This document shows positions 35,501 through 47,139 of a stretch of 64,000 nucleotides of DNA, piece after piece. Positions within the stretch are counted from its first letter, which is position 1; every line of letters begins with the position of its first letter. The position numbers were made by a program, and so were the translations under genes. The DNA lies in NCBI GenBank assembly GCA_047967505.1, contig CM106539.1. The stretch is one strand, 5' to 3'. The DNA is from Dipteris shenzhenensis. Taxonomy: Eukaryota > Polypodiophyta > Polypodiopsida > Gleicheniales. Below the pieces are notes generated by a model that was given only the letters and a program-made list of their open reading frames with translations, was not told the origin of the DNA and made no database searches.

Positions 35501-36640
35501 CCATGAAGAAATTTTGACACTATCTATTGGCTACTAACTTTATCTTCTACACAGACCATCAAGCCTTATTATAAATCGACCATGTACCATAGGCTGGATC
35601 ACTCGATGGCTTCTATTACTACAAGAATTCAATTTCAAAATCATGGTGAGAAAAGGAGCTCAACATTTCATTGCTGATCCCATGTCATGATTAAGGATAG
35701 GAGAAGAGCCAGAAGGAATAGAAGATGACCTACCAGATGCCGCATTATTTCAAATAGACACTGTGCCTGTCTGGTGTGTAGACATCATTGGGTACTTAAT
35801 GGTAGGAAGACCACCTCCTGAAATGAAAGCAGTGGATGCTAGAAAACTAATTCTGAAAGCTGCACCCTATCAACTCATTACAGGGCAACTATACAAGATG
35901 GGAAAGGAGGGCAATTATACAAGACGAGAAAGGACCAGTTTTAAGGAGATGTGTAATGCCACAAGAGATCATGCCAATCCTCAATGAAGCCCATGAAGGC
36001 ATTGCGAGTGGACATTTCCAAGGGGAAGCAATAGTAAGAAAAGTCCTTGTAGGATACTGGTGGCCAACACTTTGGGCAAATGCCTATGAATATGTTAAAA
36101 GCTATGATGTATGCCAATGGACTACTAAACCACAACACAAAGACTTCAATACCCTAACAACAGTTGTTGTAGAAAAACCATTTAAAAAATGGAGTATTTA
36201 TTTTGTGGGTCCCATCCATCCAATAGCAAAGGGAACATAGGCACACTACCTCATTGTGGCCACCATTGATTACTTTACCAAATGGGTAGAAGCTAAAGCA
36301 GTCAAAAAGTCAGATGCTAAAAGCACATCAAGGTTCTTGTACAAGAATGTGATCACCCGATTTGGATGTCCCATTGAAATTGTGTCAGATAGAGGCACAC
36401 ATTTTTTCAATGAGGTCATCTAAGAACTCTTGTCTAGCTTTATGGTAATCCATAGAAAGAGCACACTTTACTACCCCTAAGGGAATGGACAAGCTGAATC
36501 CACCAACAAAATATTATTCATTGTCCTCACTACGGTAGTAGAACCAAAGCATTTTGATTGGGTGGAGAAACTAAATGCAGCCTTATGGGCATACCGAACC
36601 ACACTCAAGGCTTGTTCGGCAAGTAGGGAATTTGTCCCCT
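32594..36640 (+). pseudogene. Ty3/gypsy pol: PR-RT-RH-IN, broken
   Basis: Protease: an AIVDGGA active-site block near 33015-33037, followed by a stop, and a GRPWLCEA block near 33140. RT: SPIVIVPKKNKKLRICV, FLDGFSGYNQ and MPFGLCNAPSTFQRVM (34572-34892), a stop, then FLDDLYIH (the xxDD site) near 34918. RNase H: FYVHIDGSNYAVG near 35340 and YTTIEREA near 35460. Integrase: a zinc-binding segment (HEGIASGHF...CQW, 35990-36120), then a catalytic core in which the first Asp position reads IYFVGP (usually DFVGP). DRGTHF and GNGQAEST are present. It is inactive. Confidence 0.85.
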
Positions 36641-36679
36641 TTTTGAATGTAAGAAGTTACTACACCCATTTCTCTTCAA

Positions 36680-37418
36680 ATGCTCAATTTGAACAACTAT
36701 TACATATATACTAACCTCGTAACACATGTGTTTCTTGAACAAGATGATGGAGATGAATTCTTGCAACAAGCTTGCCGAGAGGATGCCGAAGCTGGTGGAG
36801 AGGCAAGAGGCAGGAAGGACGATGAGGAGGAGGAGGGTGGGAGTGCTAAGGAGGGTGGTCGGTGCAATGAGAAGGATGTGAGCAACAATGAGGATAGTAG
36901 CAAAGACTAGGCTGGAGTAAATGTGATGTACATATTAGTAGGGTAGAGAAGTCAGATATAGAAAGTGCAAGAAAATATAATTTTGTACTTACAGAAAACA
37001 TGAGATTTTGTACTCAAATTGAAAGAGAATATAGAAACTTTTACACTCAAACTGAATGTAAACATATGAAATGGCCAGTATAGTTTAATATAGACCTTTT
37101 ATAGAATGGTAGATTAGGGCTAAAAAAGCCATAATCCACCCTTTAAAAATTTTGCCCTTACAAAAAAGCGTTAATATTCACGTCAAAATAGCTTCGGGTT
37201 TCCTTGATAGTGTTGATAATAGCATCGATATTAGCGTGGATAAACTATTCCTAGGAGTCGATATTATCATCCATATTAGCATTAAAAAACGATTTATTGA
37301 TGTTAATAGCAACGGTGATATGGAAACTAATATCGATGCTTAGGAGTTTTAAAAAAAAAATACCAATGTAATTTGCATCGATATAAGCATTAAAAATGGG
37401 GCCAATCCTTGTAGTGTA
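36680..37418 (+). mobile_element. CACTA (En/Spm-type) transposon right end
   Basis: The plus strand ends CCTTGTAGTG at 37418; its complement starts CACTACAAGG, the CACTA-type terminus. The 300 bp before it carry repeated subterminal words built on ATCGATATTAGC / GCATCGATATAAGC in both orientations, as CACTA ends do. An acidic open frame (36680-36910, DDEEEEGG) may be the tail of a transposase. The left end was not found, so this is a fragment or a deleted copy. Confidence 0.65.
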
Positions 37419-37929
37419 ATTCGAGAACTCATGTTACTGCTTCAACATAAACCTTTAAATGGAATATAACTCGAATCCCTATGCTACATAGTCAACATAT
37501 CTGCTACCTTGGGCTAATATAACACTCATAATTGACACAAACCATGAGATATACAAGAAAGAGAATAATTGAAAATGTAGAGTGATCATGCATAGGCATG
37601 AATAAGAAAGAAAATCTAGGGGCCTTCATGGAAACACTATGCTAAAGCTAGAGTGAGAAACGCTTTCCTATCAAGCCATTGAATATGTACTGTCTAGGGT
37701 GGGGGATCATTCTCTTTATCAATGTCTTGGTGTGAGGCTCACTCTATAACACCAAAGAAAGAGAGTGATGCAATACAGTGTGTATAGGTACAAAAAGTGA
37801 CCTAGTATGAGTGAGTATGTATGCTACAATATGAATGCTCAAAGACGAGATTGTGATGCAAGTGCACAACAAGTACAAAGATTGAACAAAGAGAAGAACA
37901 CACCCAAAACCTATAACTGATATGAAGAA
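37419..37929. other. unassigned, AT-rich
   Basis: No open frame or recognisable domain. It could be the deleted interior of the minus-strand copia element whose gag starts at 38433. Confidence 0.4.
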
Positions 37930-38433
37930 CTAGTGCTTCCACCCACATACGGTGATGGTGATGCCAATCGCAGTCATCTGATTGCCCAGATTCTTCACCC
38001 TGGTGATGAACTTCTCTGTTGTTTTAGACTCAGACAGTTTCTCGTTCGCGAGTTGAGTCTCCAAATTCTGAATCCGCATCTGATTCGTGGTCTCGTACTG
38101 ATTTTTCAAGACTATCCATGCCTCCTCCACTGTGGTGACATGTTGAATCAACGCCATGACAGAATCACTTACACTGCAGACAATAAAACACAGTGCATCT
38201 GCATTTCTTCTTGTCCATGTGAGAATCTCATCTGCAGTTGGTACTATCTGTTGTCCCGCATTGGCTGGATTCGGTCTCACAACCGACTTCATGTCCACCC
38301 TAGTAGCAGTATCCTAAAGCTCATATGCGCTTAGGATGGTCTTCATCTTGAACTTCCAAAGTGGATAGTTAGTGCCATCCAACTTTTTGCTTTCGCCGAA
38401 CGGTGGGATTCGCAGTCTTGCGGGCTGGGCCAT
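37930..38433 (-). pseudogene. copia gag, N-terminal part, with one in-frame stop
   Basis: From the ATG at 38433 (minus) the protein begins MAQPARLRIPPFGESKKLDG and continues with TNYPLWKFKMKTIL. It then meets a TAG near 38317 and runs on as a standard UBN2-type copia gag (TVEEAWIVLKNQYE, FITRVKNLGNQM) to 37930. The frame ends early, before any zinc knuckle. The primer site lies at 38492-38503. Confidence 0.8.
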
Positions 38434-38491
38434 CTCTCACAATCGGCTCGCAAACAGAAACACACTACCAAATCTTCTTGCTAGAGTCCAA

Positions 38492-38984
38492 GCTCTGATA
38501 CCATGTAAGAAAAGAATACAACGTCTGTGCTTAACAGATAACAGGATCTCGTATGCAAGACAGAAAAGCAGATAGTATGGAGAATCAAAATTTTAATTAC
38601 TGTAAAACTGATACAATAGATGGCATTGCCTTCCAGCCATGCACTCCTGTGTGAGAAGCTTCAATGGCATGTTGGAAACAATAGAGGACGGAGGCTGGAT
38701 GTTAAGGAATCAGGGTTGCTGTAGCTAGTGATAATAATGGGCTTCACGGGCTTGCTCTTATGTAGCCACTAGTCGTAGTTGGTTAGACCCAATTGGGTGA
38801 TCGACCCAGTTCGCCCAAATCGGTCGACTGGAGGTCTGTCCCGAAATAGGCCACCGACCACACGATAGAATCGTGGCCATCCGAGATCATCTGGGGCTCC
38901 AAACGGGCCCCGCAACTTGAGAGTGGGTTGCCCCGAGAAATGCTCCATCTACCCTCAGTGCAGTCAATCATGGGATGCCTTCCC
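38492..38984 (-). repeat. primer site and adjoining partial LTR of a minus-strand copia element
   Basis: The minus strand carries a perfect TGGTATCAGAGC (38492-38503), preceded by an LTR end ...CTTACA at 38504. LTR-like sequence extends right, and its far edge is not identifiable. The complete copia element at 38985 was inserted into this sequence or just beside it. Confidence 0.6.
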
Positions 38985-39336
38985 TGTTGAGATATCGAGC
39001 TCCACTCGCGATATGCCAGGGTGACCGTTGTGTATTTATGTCACCGACTTGTTAGCTGGAGATGCGGTTGGTACACCGCCCACGAATAATAGCTGGATGA
39101 CAGCTACCCTTATCTACTCTAGTTTGTGGCTCAGTTAGTATGCCACCTTAGTTAGTTGAGTTTGGTTTGAGACCCACATATAGGGTTCTTCTATTTCTTT
39201 GTACTTGAGTTCTTTTGGCTTACACAACTAAGAAGAGGAAAACTGTTTTCAGCCTCCACCTTTGTGTGTATTCCCCCATTGTGCATGTGAAAAAGCCGCA
39301 AGTGAGACTCCTTCCCTCTCTCCCACTATCTTCACA
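38985..39336 (+). repeat. 5' LTR of the copia element
   Basis: Starts TGTTGAGATATCGAG and ends CTTCACA directly before the primer site. Retrotransposon promoter and start signals are expected here; I do not assign a specific TATA box. Confidence 0.95.
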
Positions 39337-39834
39337 TGGTATCAGAGCCTTGTTCGTGGTAAGGAGCTCAAGAAAGCAAACCAAGTTCGTGGTGTCCTGG
39401 TAAGAGGACCAGTGTTGCTTTCCTATTTCGAGTTTGGGAGCAAATCTTTGCAGGTAGCACAACCAGAAGTGCAAGAGTGCACTGTCTCAGATTGAGACGC
39501 CCTTTACGGTGTGACTTTATTTTTCTGATTCGAGGCCATTTCGGGGCCCGTTTTGAAGGTGGAAGTTCTTCGCAAGCACTCAGAAAAAGGCCCTGCTTTT
39601 GCTGTGCGACCACTGCTCGGCTAGTCGGTGAAAAGTTGCCGTAGAAATTGCATTGTATGCCTGTGTGCAAAGATATTGGGAGTTACACAATCATGCTTGT
39701 TGCCTGTTGATGCAAAATCGTCACTAGGAAGTGACTGTGTGGTGAAATACCACTTTCGTCAGTTTTGCAGATCTGCCCGTGTGAGGCAAAAGCTATGTTT
39801 TTTGCAGTGACAGAATATTTTGCGGTGTTCTGTA

Positions 39835-40692
39835 ATGGCATCTGATTCTCTTTCACAGATTGTCACTGAAAAGCTTGACAAGAACAACTTCCAGGTATGG
39901 AAGTTTAGAATGACGAATTTCCTTATGGGAAAAGGGTATTGGGAGTTCATTACAGGAAATGAAGAAGAACCTGTTCTTCCTAATGTTCCCAATCAACAGG
40001 AAATGCAGGCATTTAGAGGATGGCATGAGAGAGCCAGGAAAGTTATGTACTGGCTGTCTATCAGTATTTCGGACTCCATGATTGTGCATATTCAGGATGC
40101 AAGTACGCCAAAGGAGGCATGGGATACTTTGGCAAAAATGTACAGCACAAATACGCAAGCCAGGAAAATGCAGCTCAAACAGGAGTTGCACAATGTGCAG
40201 AGAGAAAATTTGAGCATAAATGACTACCACATGAAGGTGAAGAAAATTGCAGATGCACTTGCTTCCATTGGGTCACCAGTGGAAGATGATGATCTAGTTT
40301 CTGTGACCTTGAATGGTCTAGGAAAGGATTATGCACAGTTCCGGACATCCATTGCCGTCCGTGAAAAATTTCCTGATTTTGAAGAGTTGTTTGCTCTTCT
40401 AATTTCTGAAGAGCAGAGAAATGGGGGTGCATCTTCTTCAGGAGGAACTTCAAAAGAAACTGTCTTCTACTCAAATGCTAGAAGAGGTAGAGGCAGAGGT
40501 AGAGGAGGCTGATGTGCAGGGCAGCAAACTCAAGAAAACCAATCCTATGCAGGAGGACGTGGTAACTCTAGAGGCAGGGGGAGCCAAAGAGACCGTGGTG
40601 GATGGCAGAGAGGCCAAAATGCAAACAGTAATGTTGAATGCTACTATTGTGGTAAAATGGGTCATATGGCTAAGGACTGCTACAAAAAGTAG
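39835..40692 (+). pseudogene. copia gag with zinc knuckle, two in-frame stops
   Basis: The gag opens MASDSLSQIVTEKLDKNNFQ at 39835, contains VWKFRMTNFLMGKGYW and the UBN2-type core (KEAWDTLAKMYS, DYHMKVKKIADAL), and then an RGRGRG-rich spacer. The same frame is interrupted by TGA at 40510-40512. It resumes through the CCHC knuckle CYYCGKMGHMAKDC (about 40640-40680) to a TAG at 40690-40692. Protease follows in the same frame, so gag and pol were originally one polyprotein frame. Confidence 0.9.
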
Positions 40693-40701
40693 AATGACAT
40701 T

Positions 40702-43700
40702 ATGAATCGAAAATTGCAGCAAGGCAATTATGCATCTTCCGGTAGACAGGGTGATGACAGAAATGAGCATCTATTTATGGTGCAGCATATGACCAATTCT
40801 GTGACAAGTGCAGAAGAACGAAATGATGTGTGGTATGTTGACTCAGGTGCATCAAACCACATGACAGGTCATGCAGAATGGATGCAAGATGCAAGGAAAA
40901 TGGAAAAGCCAGGATTTGTGGAGACTGGTGATGATATTGCACATCCTATTGTGCAGATTGGTAAAATTCCTTTGTCTATGCAGGATGGGAAAAAGAAATA
41001 CCTGTTCGATGTATTTCATGTCCCGAACATCACCAAGAACCTGGTTTCTGTTGGTCAAATGGTTGTGCAGGGGTTGCAGGTCAGATTTAATCCTCATGGA
41101 TGCTTTTTTGAGGATATGAAAAATAACTATCACTTGATAGCAAAATTTAAGAAGAAGGGCAAGATGTTTACGTTGGATGCGGACATGCCTGAACTGAGTG
41201 CAGCAATGTTTAAACATGGGACCAGTGTAGTTGCAGATATTGATATCTGGCACAAACGCATTGGTCATGTTAATATACAACGACTTAAATCAATGCAAGC
41301 CCAAAATATTGTTGCAGGATTGCCTAAATTCAAGGTTGCAGAAATGCACAAGGTTTGTGAAGTCTGTCAATTTGGGAAACAGGCAAGGAAACCTTTTCCT
41401 AAGCATGTTCAAGAGAGTAAAAAGCCATTGGAATTAATCCACTCTGATGTGTGGACTACTAAAGCTGCATCTATTGGAGGCTGTCACTATTTTGTCACAT
41501 TTATTGATGACTTCAGCAGAAAACTTTGGGTGTATTTTATGAAAAAGAATAGTGAAGTGTTTGGGCATTTCAAAGCTTTTAAAGCTATGGTTGAAAAAAA
41601 AACAGGCCTACAAATAAAATGCCTAAGGTCAGATGGAGGGGGAGAGTACCTCTCAAATGAGTTTGCAAGGTTCTTGCAGGAGCATGGTATAAAGCAGCAA
41701 TATTCATGCAGTCATACCCACAGGAAAATGGAATTGCAGAAAGGAAAAATAGGCATATTGGAGAGGTATCTCAGGCTATGCTAAATGAAAAAGATCTACC
41801 AGATTATTATTGGGCCGAAGCAGTTGCTACAATAGTTTATATAATGAACAGGACTCCCACTGCAACAATACATGGCATGACGCTAGAGGAGATGTATACT
41901 GGTAGGAAACGAGACATTTCTCATTTGAAAATTTTTGGTTGCATTGCCTATGTTCATGTGCCAGATGAGTTGAGGTCCAAGTTGGATCCAAAAGCTGAGA
42001 AGTGCATCTTTATTGGTTATTCTCTGCAGCAGAAAGGGTATAGATGCTATAACCCTTCTACACGTAAGTTCACAGTGAGCAGAGATGTTGTTTTTGATGA
42101 GATGAGAAGCTGGTATAAACCAGTAAATGTAATGATTGATGTAGATGCACAAAATGGTAATGCTGCACAGAATTCACAGCAGCAATCACAAAATATTAGT
42201 GGACCTGGAGTGTCCTCTTGCAACGGTTCACATACTTCGCCATGGACAGGTAGATTGAGATCAGGAGAATCTCCTCAAATGTAGAGAGTGGTATGTAGGT
42301 ATCACAAAAAGAAAAAGGGAAGGTAGATCAGCCCATGTTTGATGTGAATGCAGGTCACTCTTATGTGGATGGTGAATCCAGTGGCTCAGAACAGAGCATT
42401 GATGATGAGTTGGGTATTCCTTCTATTGTTACACCTGGAGTAAGGAAGACCAGGGATGTTTTGAGAGCACCTAGAAGTGAGCCTATTTTTGCGCAGGTCT
42501 ACCAGGGTTAGGTATCCTGTGGATAGGCTGAAATATGATGGATTTACAGCCATTCACTATGCCTATATGGTCAAAGTGATACAGGAACCAGAACCCACTT
42601 CTTTTGTGCAAGCCATGGGAAATGAAAAATGGGAGAAAGCCATGGATGAAGAAATGGATGCCTTGGAAGCAAATGCTACATGGGAATTGGTGCCTTTGCC
42701 TAAAGAAAAGAATGCAATTGTCTGTAAGTGGGTTTATAAGATCAAGCACAATGCAGATGGTTGTGTGAATAGATACAAGGGAAGATTAGTTGTCAAGGGG
42801 TATGCACAGACATATGGCATTGATTATGAAGAAACTTTCAGTCTAGTTGCAAGGATGGCAACCGTAAGAGTAGCCATTCCTATGGCTGCATCAAAGGGAT
42901 GGTCTTTACATCAGATGGATGTAAAGAATGCCTTCTTGCACGGTGATTTGCAAGAAGAGGTCTTTATGGAGCAGCCAGCAGGTTATGTTGACGCTATTCA
43001 TCCTGAGTTGTTTGCAGGTTGAAGAAAGCCTTGTATGGCTTGAAGCAAGCACCTAGAGCATGGTCTGACAAGATAGGACAGTATCTTGTCACTATTGGCT
43101 TTTAGATTTCCAAGGCAGATTTCTCACTCTATGTGAGAAAAACAGAGAAAGGGATTATGCTGCTTGTCATTTATGTTGATGATTTGATCATCACAGGTGA
43201 TAGTGATGAAGATATCCTTCATGTGAAAATGCTATTGAGGCAGAAGTTTGAGATGAAGGATTTGGGAGAGCTATGTTATTTCTTGGGCATTGAGGTGATT
43301 AGATCACCAAGTGGGATACAGCTCTTGCAGAGGCAGTATGGATTGGACATGCTATCCAGATATGGGATGACAGGCTGTAAGCCTATTTCAGTTCCTTTGG
43401 AGCAGAATGTGAAGCTGAGCACAGATGCAGGTGAGCTTTTGGAAGACCCTACTATGTACAGACGCATAGTAGGAAGTTTGATTTATATGACTATTACTAG
43501 GCCAGATCTAAGCTATGCTGTTGGATTGGTAAGTCAGTTTATGCAGGCTCCAAGGAAACCGCATTTGGATGCGGCTAGACGCATGCTCAGGTATGTGAAG
43601 TCCACATTGCAGTATGGACTATTTTATGAGGCTGGGGTTCAGATACAGTTGCATGGATACACTAATGCTGATTGGGCTGGTAGTATTTCTGATAGATGAT

Positions 43701-44173
43701 CTACCAGTGGATATGTGTTCTCTTTTGGGAGTGCTGCAGTCACTTGGAGCAGCAAGAAACAGCCTACAGTTGCCTTGTCGAGCATAGAGGCTGAGTACAG
43801 GGGTGCAGCAATGGCTGCATGTGAGGTAGCTTGGTTGCATAAGCTACTTTATGATATGCATCAGTCTACAGATGGGCCAGTTGTCATTTATTGTGACAAC
43901 ATGAGCAGTATACACTTGGCAAAGAACCCAGTCTTTCATGCTAGAACAAAGCACATTGAGGTGCATTATCACTATGTGCGGGAGAAGGTTTTACTAGGAC
44001 TTATTGATCTAGTTTATGTCAGCACAGAGGATCAGGTAGCTGACATATTCACGAAAGCATTGGGTGCAGAGAAGCTGCGCAAGTTCAGAGATCTGCTTGG
44101 TGTGCAGGAATTGGGATTGAGCTCGAGGGGGAGTGTTGAGATATCGAGCTCCACTCGCGATATGCTAGGGTGA
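40702..44173 (+). pseudogene. copia pol: PR-IN-RT-RH, several frame breaks
   Basis: Protease: YVDSGASNHMTG near 40833-40866. Pre-integrase and integrase: WHKRIGHVN, CEVCQFGK, LELIHSDVW, FVTFIDDFSRK and LRSDGGGEY, with the glutamate block (QENGIAERKNR) just after a frameshift near 41700. RT: WKAMDEE-type start, WVYKIKHNADG, HQMDVKNAFLHG (42477-43022), a frame break near 43020, a stop near 43104, then YVDDLIITGD (43160-43200). RNase H: NADWAGS, a TGA at 43697-43699, then STSGYVFSFG, ALSSIEAEYRG and DNMSSIHLAKNPVFHARTKH. All catalytic blocks are recognisable but not joined. Confidence 0.92.
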
Positions 44174-44485
44174 CCGTTGTGTATTTATGTCACTGACTTG
44201 TTAGCTAGAGATGCGGTTGGTACACCGCCCACGAATAATAGCTGGATGACAGCTATCCTTATCTACTCTAGTTTGTGGCTCAGTTAGTATGCCACCTTAG
44301 TTAGTTGAGTTTGGTTTGAGACCCACATATAGGGTTCTTCTATTTCTTTGTACTTGAGTTCTTTTGGCTTACACAACTAAGAAGAGGAAAACTGTTTTCA
44401 GCCTCCACATTTGTGTGTATTCCCCCATTGTGCATGTGAAAAAGCCGCAAGTGAGACTCCTTCCCTCTCTCCCACTATCTTTACG
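44134..44485 (+). repeat. 3' LTR of the copia element
   Basis: Same length as the 5' LTR. The terminal CA appears as CG, which is one of the seven differences. The last pol-frame stop (44171-44173) lies inside this LTR, about 40 bp past its start. Confidence 0.95.
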
Positions 44486-44490
44486 TTCCT

Positions 44491-44749
44491 GCACTTGCAT
44501 GTAGCCTAGTTGGTAGTGTGCCAACTCTATCTGAAGCCATCCAGCCATCAGGCCACACATGGCCTCCATCTGGTGTCCAAACCAGGACCTATCAGATAAC
44601 CGAACTACTCAAATGCCTTCTCCTCATATGGGGGGCTTAGAAGTAGAGTTAGTTGGTTCGCGCGTAGTTACAAGAGAGTGGAACATTGATATCTAACACA
44701 TATGCAGGCATTTTACATAGCCGATGGATGTTTTTCTTGGAATGGTTTA
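44491..44749. other. flank between copia element and foldback
   Basis: No gene seen. The first part may be the continuation of the sequence interrupted by the copia insertion. Confidence 0.4.
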
Positions 44750-44893
44750 TGAAGGTGTTGAAAGCGTTTGTAAGAAAAAAAGCTAGATGAGAGGGAAGCG
44801 GGCAGAAGGATGGCTAGTGCAAAGCCAGCCATCCTTCTGCCATGCTTTCCTCTGGTCTAGCCTTTTGTCTTACATACCCTTTCAACACCTTTC
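44750..44893. repeat. long imperfect inverted repeat / foldback (about 66-nt arms, 11-nt loop)
   Basis: The left arm 44750-44815 and right arm 44827-44893 are near-complements. The innermost 15 bp (GGCAGAAGGATGGCT / AGCCATCCTTCTGCC) pair perfectly around an 11-nt loop. Outward, pairing continues with scattered mismatches through GTAAGA / TCTTAC and GGTGTTGAAAG / CTTTCAACACC. It could be a small foldback transposon, a MITE-like relic, or a miRNA-precursor-like transcript. No terminal inverted-repeat family was recognised. Confidence 0.85.
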
Positions 44894-45164
44894 TGATGCT
44901 ACTACTACTGCTGTTGCTGATTAAGTACACCTGAGTGACTCTAAGGAGGAATCCTCTAGCTTCTCCTTCCATATCTGAGAAGCTCCTCTCAATATTTATT
45001 GAGGAAATTACTCTCTTTGTTTTTTGTCTCTCTTCTTGTAAGAGAGGAAGTGCATATGTGAATATCACTCCTATTTTGGTTGATCTTTGAAGATGTACAA
45101 AAATGTTTTAAATTAATCTAATCTCTTTTTTCTGCCCCCAAAAAAGAAGAAAAAAGGATGGCGG

Positions 45165-46383
45165 GTGCAAGAGTCAATGTTTTATATTATGGAGTTTCTT
45201 GTACAACTCATGCCAGATAGGCCTCGACTTTGGGATGATAGTGATGACCCACGGGTTGTAGGAGAGATTGGACAAGGGAAGGGAAAGCAAAAGGAAATGG
45301 GTGTCTCCTTGAGACTCAAAGTCAACACCTTTTGTCTTTACAATTGTGGAGAAATGGATCAAACAATATGAAGACGAAAGAGCAAAAATAGAGGAGCAGA
45401 GAAAAGTAGGGCGAAGGGCCAATAGAGGTAAGAAGTATCCCCCATAGTTAGCAAAAATGCTTGCTAAATGCACCATTTATTGGTTAAAGGACATTCTTGA
45501 AGATGCCAGTCGATGAAGAGGGGAGATTGTGAAAGATATGGAGGAGGAATTTGCATGAGGTTGTGATCTAAAGGTATATAATCATGTTGCTTTTATTTAC
45601 AGTCATTTATAAACTTTTTGTATATATTAACAAGGAGAATCCATTACCTTTACAATACCATTTGTTCAATGCAATATGGGCATATGGTAATCACTACAGA
45701 GTAGAGACAATTGATGTAAAGCACACCACATTTGATCGAGTAGTCATGGCCAATTTTTCACAAGACAGTAGTCAATAGATCAAGTGTGAGGGATACAAAT
45801 CTCATAGCAGGTGAAATGGATTATGTTGGAATCATACAAGATATTTTGCAAGTGAATTTTAGAAAATTTCAAGTATTTATATTTAATGTGAAATGGTTCA
45901 AAGTCATCTTAGAGGTGCTCAAGCTACAGTAAGAAAGGATCCTAGTGTGTTTTTTGCCATTGACTCAATAAAAATTTGGGATGACCTTACTAACACATTT
46001 GTGCTACCCACTCACTATGAGCAAGTAAGCATTTTTCTTATATGGATATTATTTTTCCTTCCACTTCATTAAAGCTTGCATGAACATATCATGGATTTTT
46101 GTCTTAGGTGGTCTTTCAACCTGATCGAGTGGACAAACCTAGAAACCGACATGTCTTTCAAGATGATGTGGAAATAGAGAAAGATCAAGAAATAGATGGG
46201 TTGGAAGCTAGCACTTCCGATAACCCTTCTATTAGAGTTTTGGAACATCAAGACAGCTTGAGTTCCTCTGAGGGTTCCTTAGACATTGACTTTGAGGACT
46301 TCGATCTACATGCTGAAGATATGCAAGACCTAGCCAAGGATGATCGAGAGGATGAGAATCATACCTCACGATGGAGATTCTAG
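45165..46383 (+). pseudogene. CACTA transposase C-terminal remnant (DUF4216-like)
   Basis: Across frames the plus strand encodes YGNHYRVETIDVKHTTFDRV (45690-45750) and, after a stop, GEMDYVGIIQDILQ and KFQVFIFNVKWFK (45810-45905). After another break comes VFQPDRVDKPRNRHVF (46110-46157) and an acidic tail ending at 46383. This order is that of the C-terminal region of plant CACTA (Tnp2/En-Spm) transposases with DUF4216. The catalytic transposase part is absent, so the piece is dead. The CACTA end at 46745 lies just downstream on the same strand. Confidence 0.75.
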
Positions 46384-46539
46384 CGAGGCTTCGATTGATT
46401 AAAGGACAAAGAGCAAAACCGATACAATATATTTTTATTTGTCAATGGATTTCAATATTGGAAGGTGTTGGGTTAAATTCACCATGCTAATGTGTTGGAT
46501 AGTTAATGCTAATGTACTTGCAAGGTTATTGAAGCTGTG

Positions 46540-46745
46540 TATTTTCTAGAGAGCTTTTCAATGCTTTTATCGACACTTATATTGGTGCTTTCTTTAGAAC
46601 TTAACGCTTATATGGATGGTAATATCAACGAAAACTTTGATGTTCCGCTATCTCTTTGCTTATATCGATGGGCGTCCTTTTCAATGCAAAATGAAGTAAA
46701 AAGCATCGATGAACAATGTTGAAAAATAGGCTAATGGTACTAGTG
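46540..46745 (+). mobile_element. CACTA transposon right terminus
   Basis: It ends GGTACTAGTG at 46745, so the complement starts CACTAGTACC. Subterminal words (GCTTATATCGATG, GCATCGATG, AACGCTTATATGGATGG) resemble those of the terminus at 37418, which suggests related elements. The sequence then resumes as flank for 50 bp before the next LTR element. Confidence 0.6.
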
Positions 46746-46795
46746 TTAGATTATGTGAAGAATAATGTTTAATCGTGAGGATTTGATGGATATAT

Positions 46796-47139
46796 TGTTG
46801 GGGTAAGTATGATCAAGGGCTTGCTCTATGGTGCATGTGTGCATCTAGGGGAGTCACATGTGTGTTTGTGTGTGTTGTAAAGGCACATCAAGTGCTATGA
46901 TGTGTCTAGTGTGTGACCTAAGTGATGATGTAAGACGAAGGCAATCCCACTGATGTAGGGATTGATTTCCACTGATGTAGGGGCTGATTGCCACTATGTT
47001 GGGAAGGTATTACCTTCTCCCCCTTTCTATAAGAGAGAGTCCTCTCTCTCACAATCATAACAGAGATCTACCATCTTTCTTTCATTGTGCTCTCACACCT
47101 CTTGCAAGATGCATCTATTCTATCCTACGGGATCCTACA
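46796..47139 (+). repeat. 5' LTR of the non-autonomous element
   Basis: Contains two internal copies of CCACTGATGTAGGG and a TCTATAAGAG block near 47027 that could be a TATA-like promoter element, followed by a CT-rich stretch. Confidence 0.95.

Larger units (their letters stand above)
31190..36640 (+). mobile_element. Ty3/gypsy LTR retrotransposon interior, decayed
   Basis: Gag, protease, reverse transcriptase, RNase H and integrase follow in Ty3/gypsy order (integrase last) on the plus strand, with at least a dozen stops or frameshifts. LTRs were not identified at either end. The 3' end is lost in or just after integrase, beside a CACTA terminus at 36680-37418. Confidence 0.85.
38985..44485 (+). 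mobile_element. complete Ty1/copia retrotransposon, 5501 bp, coding frame broken
   Basis: Two 352-bp LTRs (38985-39336 and 44134-44485), a perfect primer site TGGTATCAGAGC (39337-39348), gag, protease, integrase, RT and RNase H in copia order, and a polypurine tract (GAGGGGGAG) directly before the 3' LTR. The flanks are TTCCC (38980-38984) and TTCCT (44486-44490), a near-perfect 5-bp target duplication. The LTRs differ at 7 of 352 sites by hand count, mostly C/T and G/A. Confidence 0.95.

Noticed and set aside
46108-46383. Acidic 91-residue frame as an independent gene
   Set aside because: Its N-terminal VFQPDRVDKPRNRHVF block continues the DUF4216-like remnant upstream, so it is the tail of a dead CACTA transposase.
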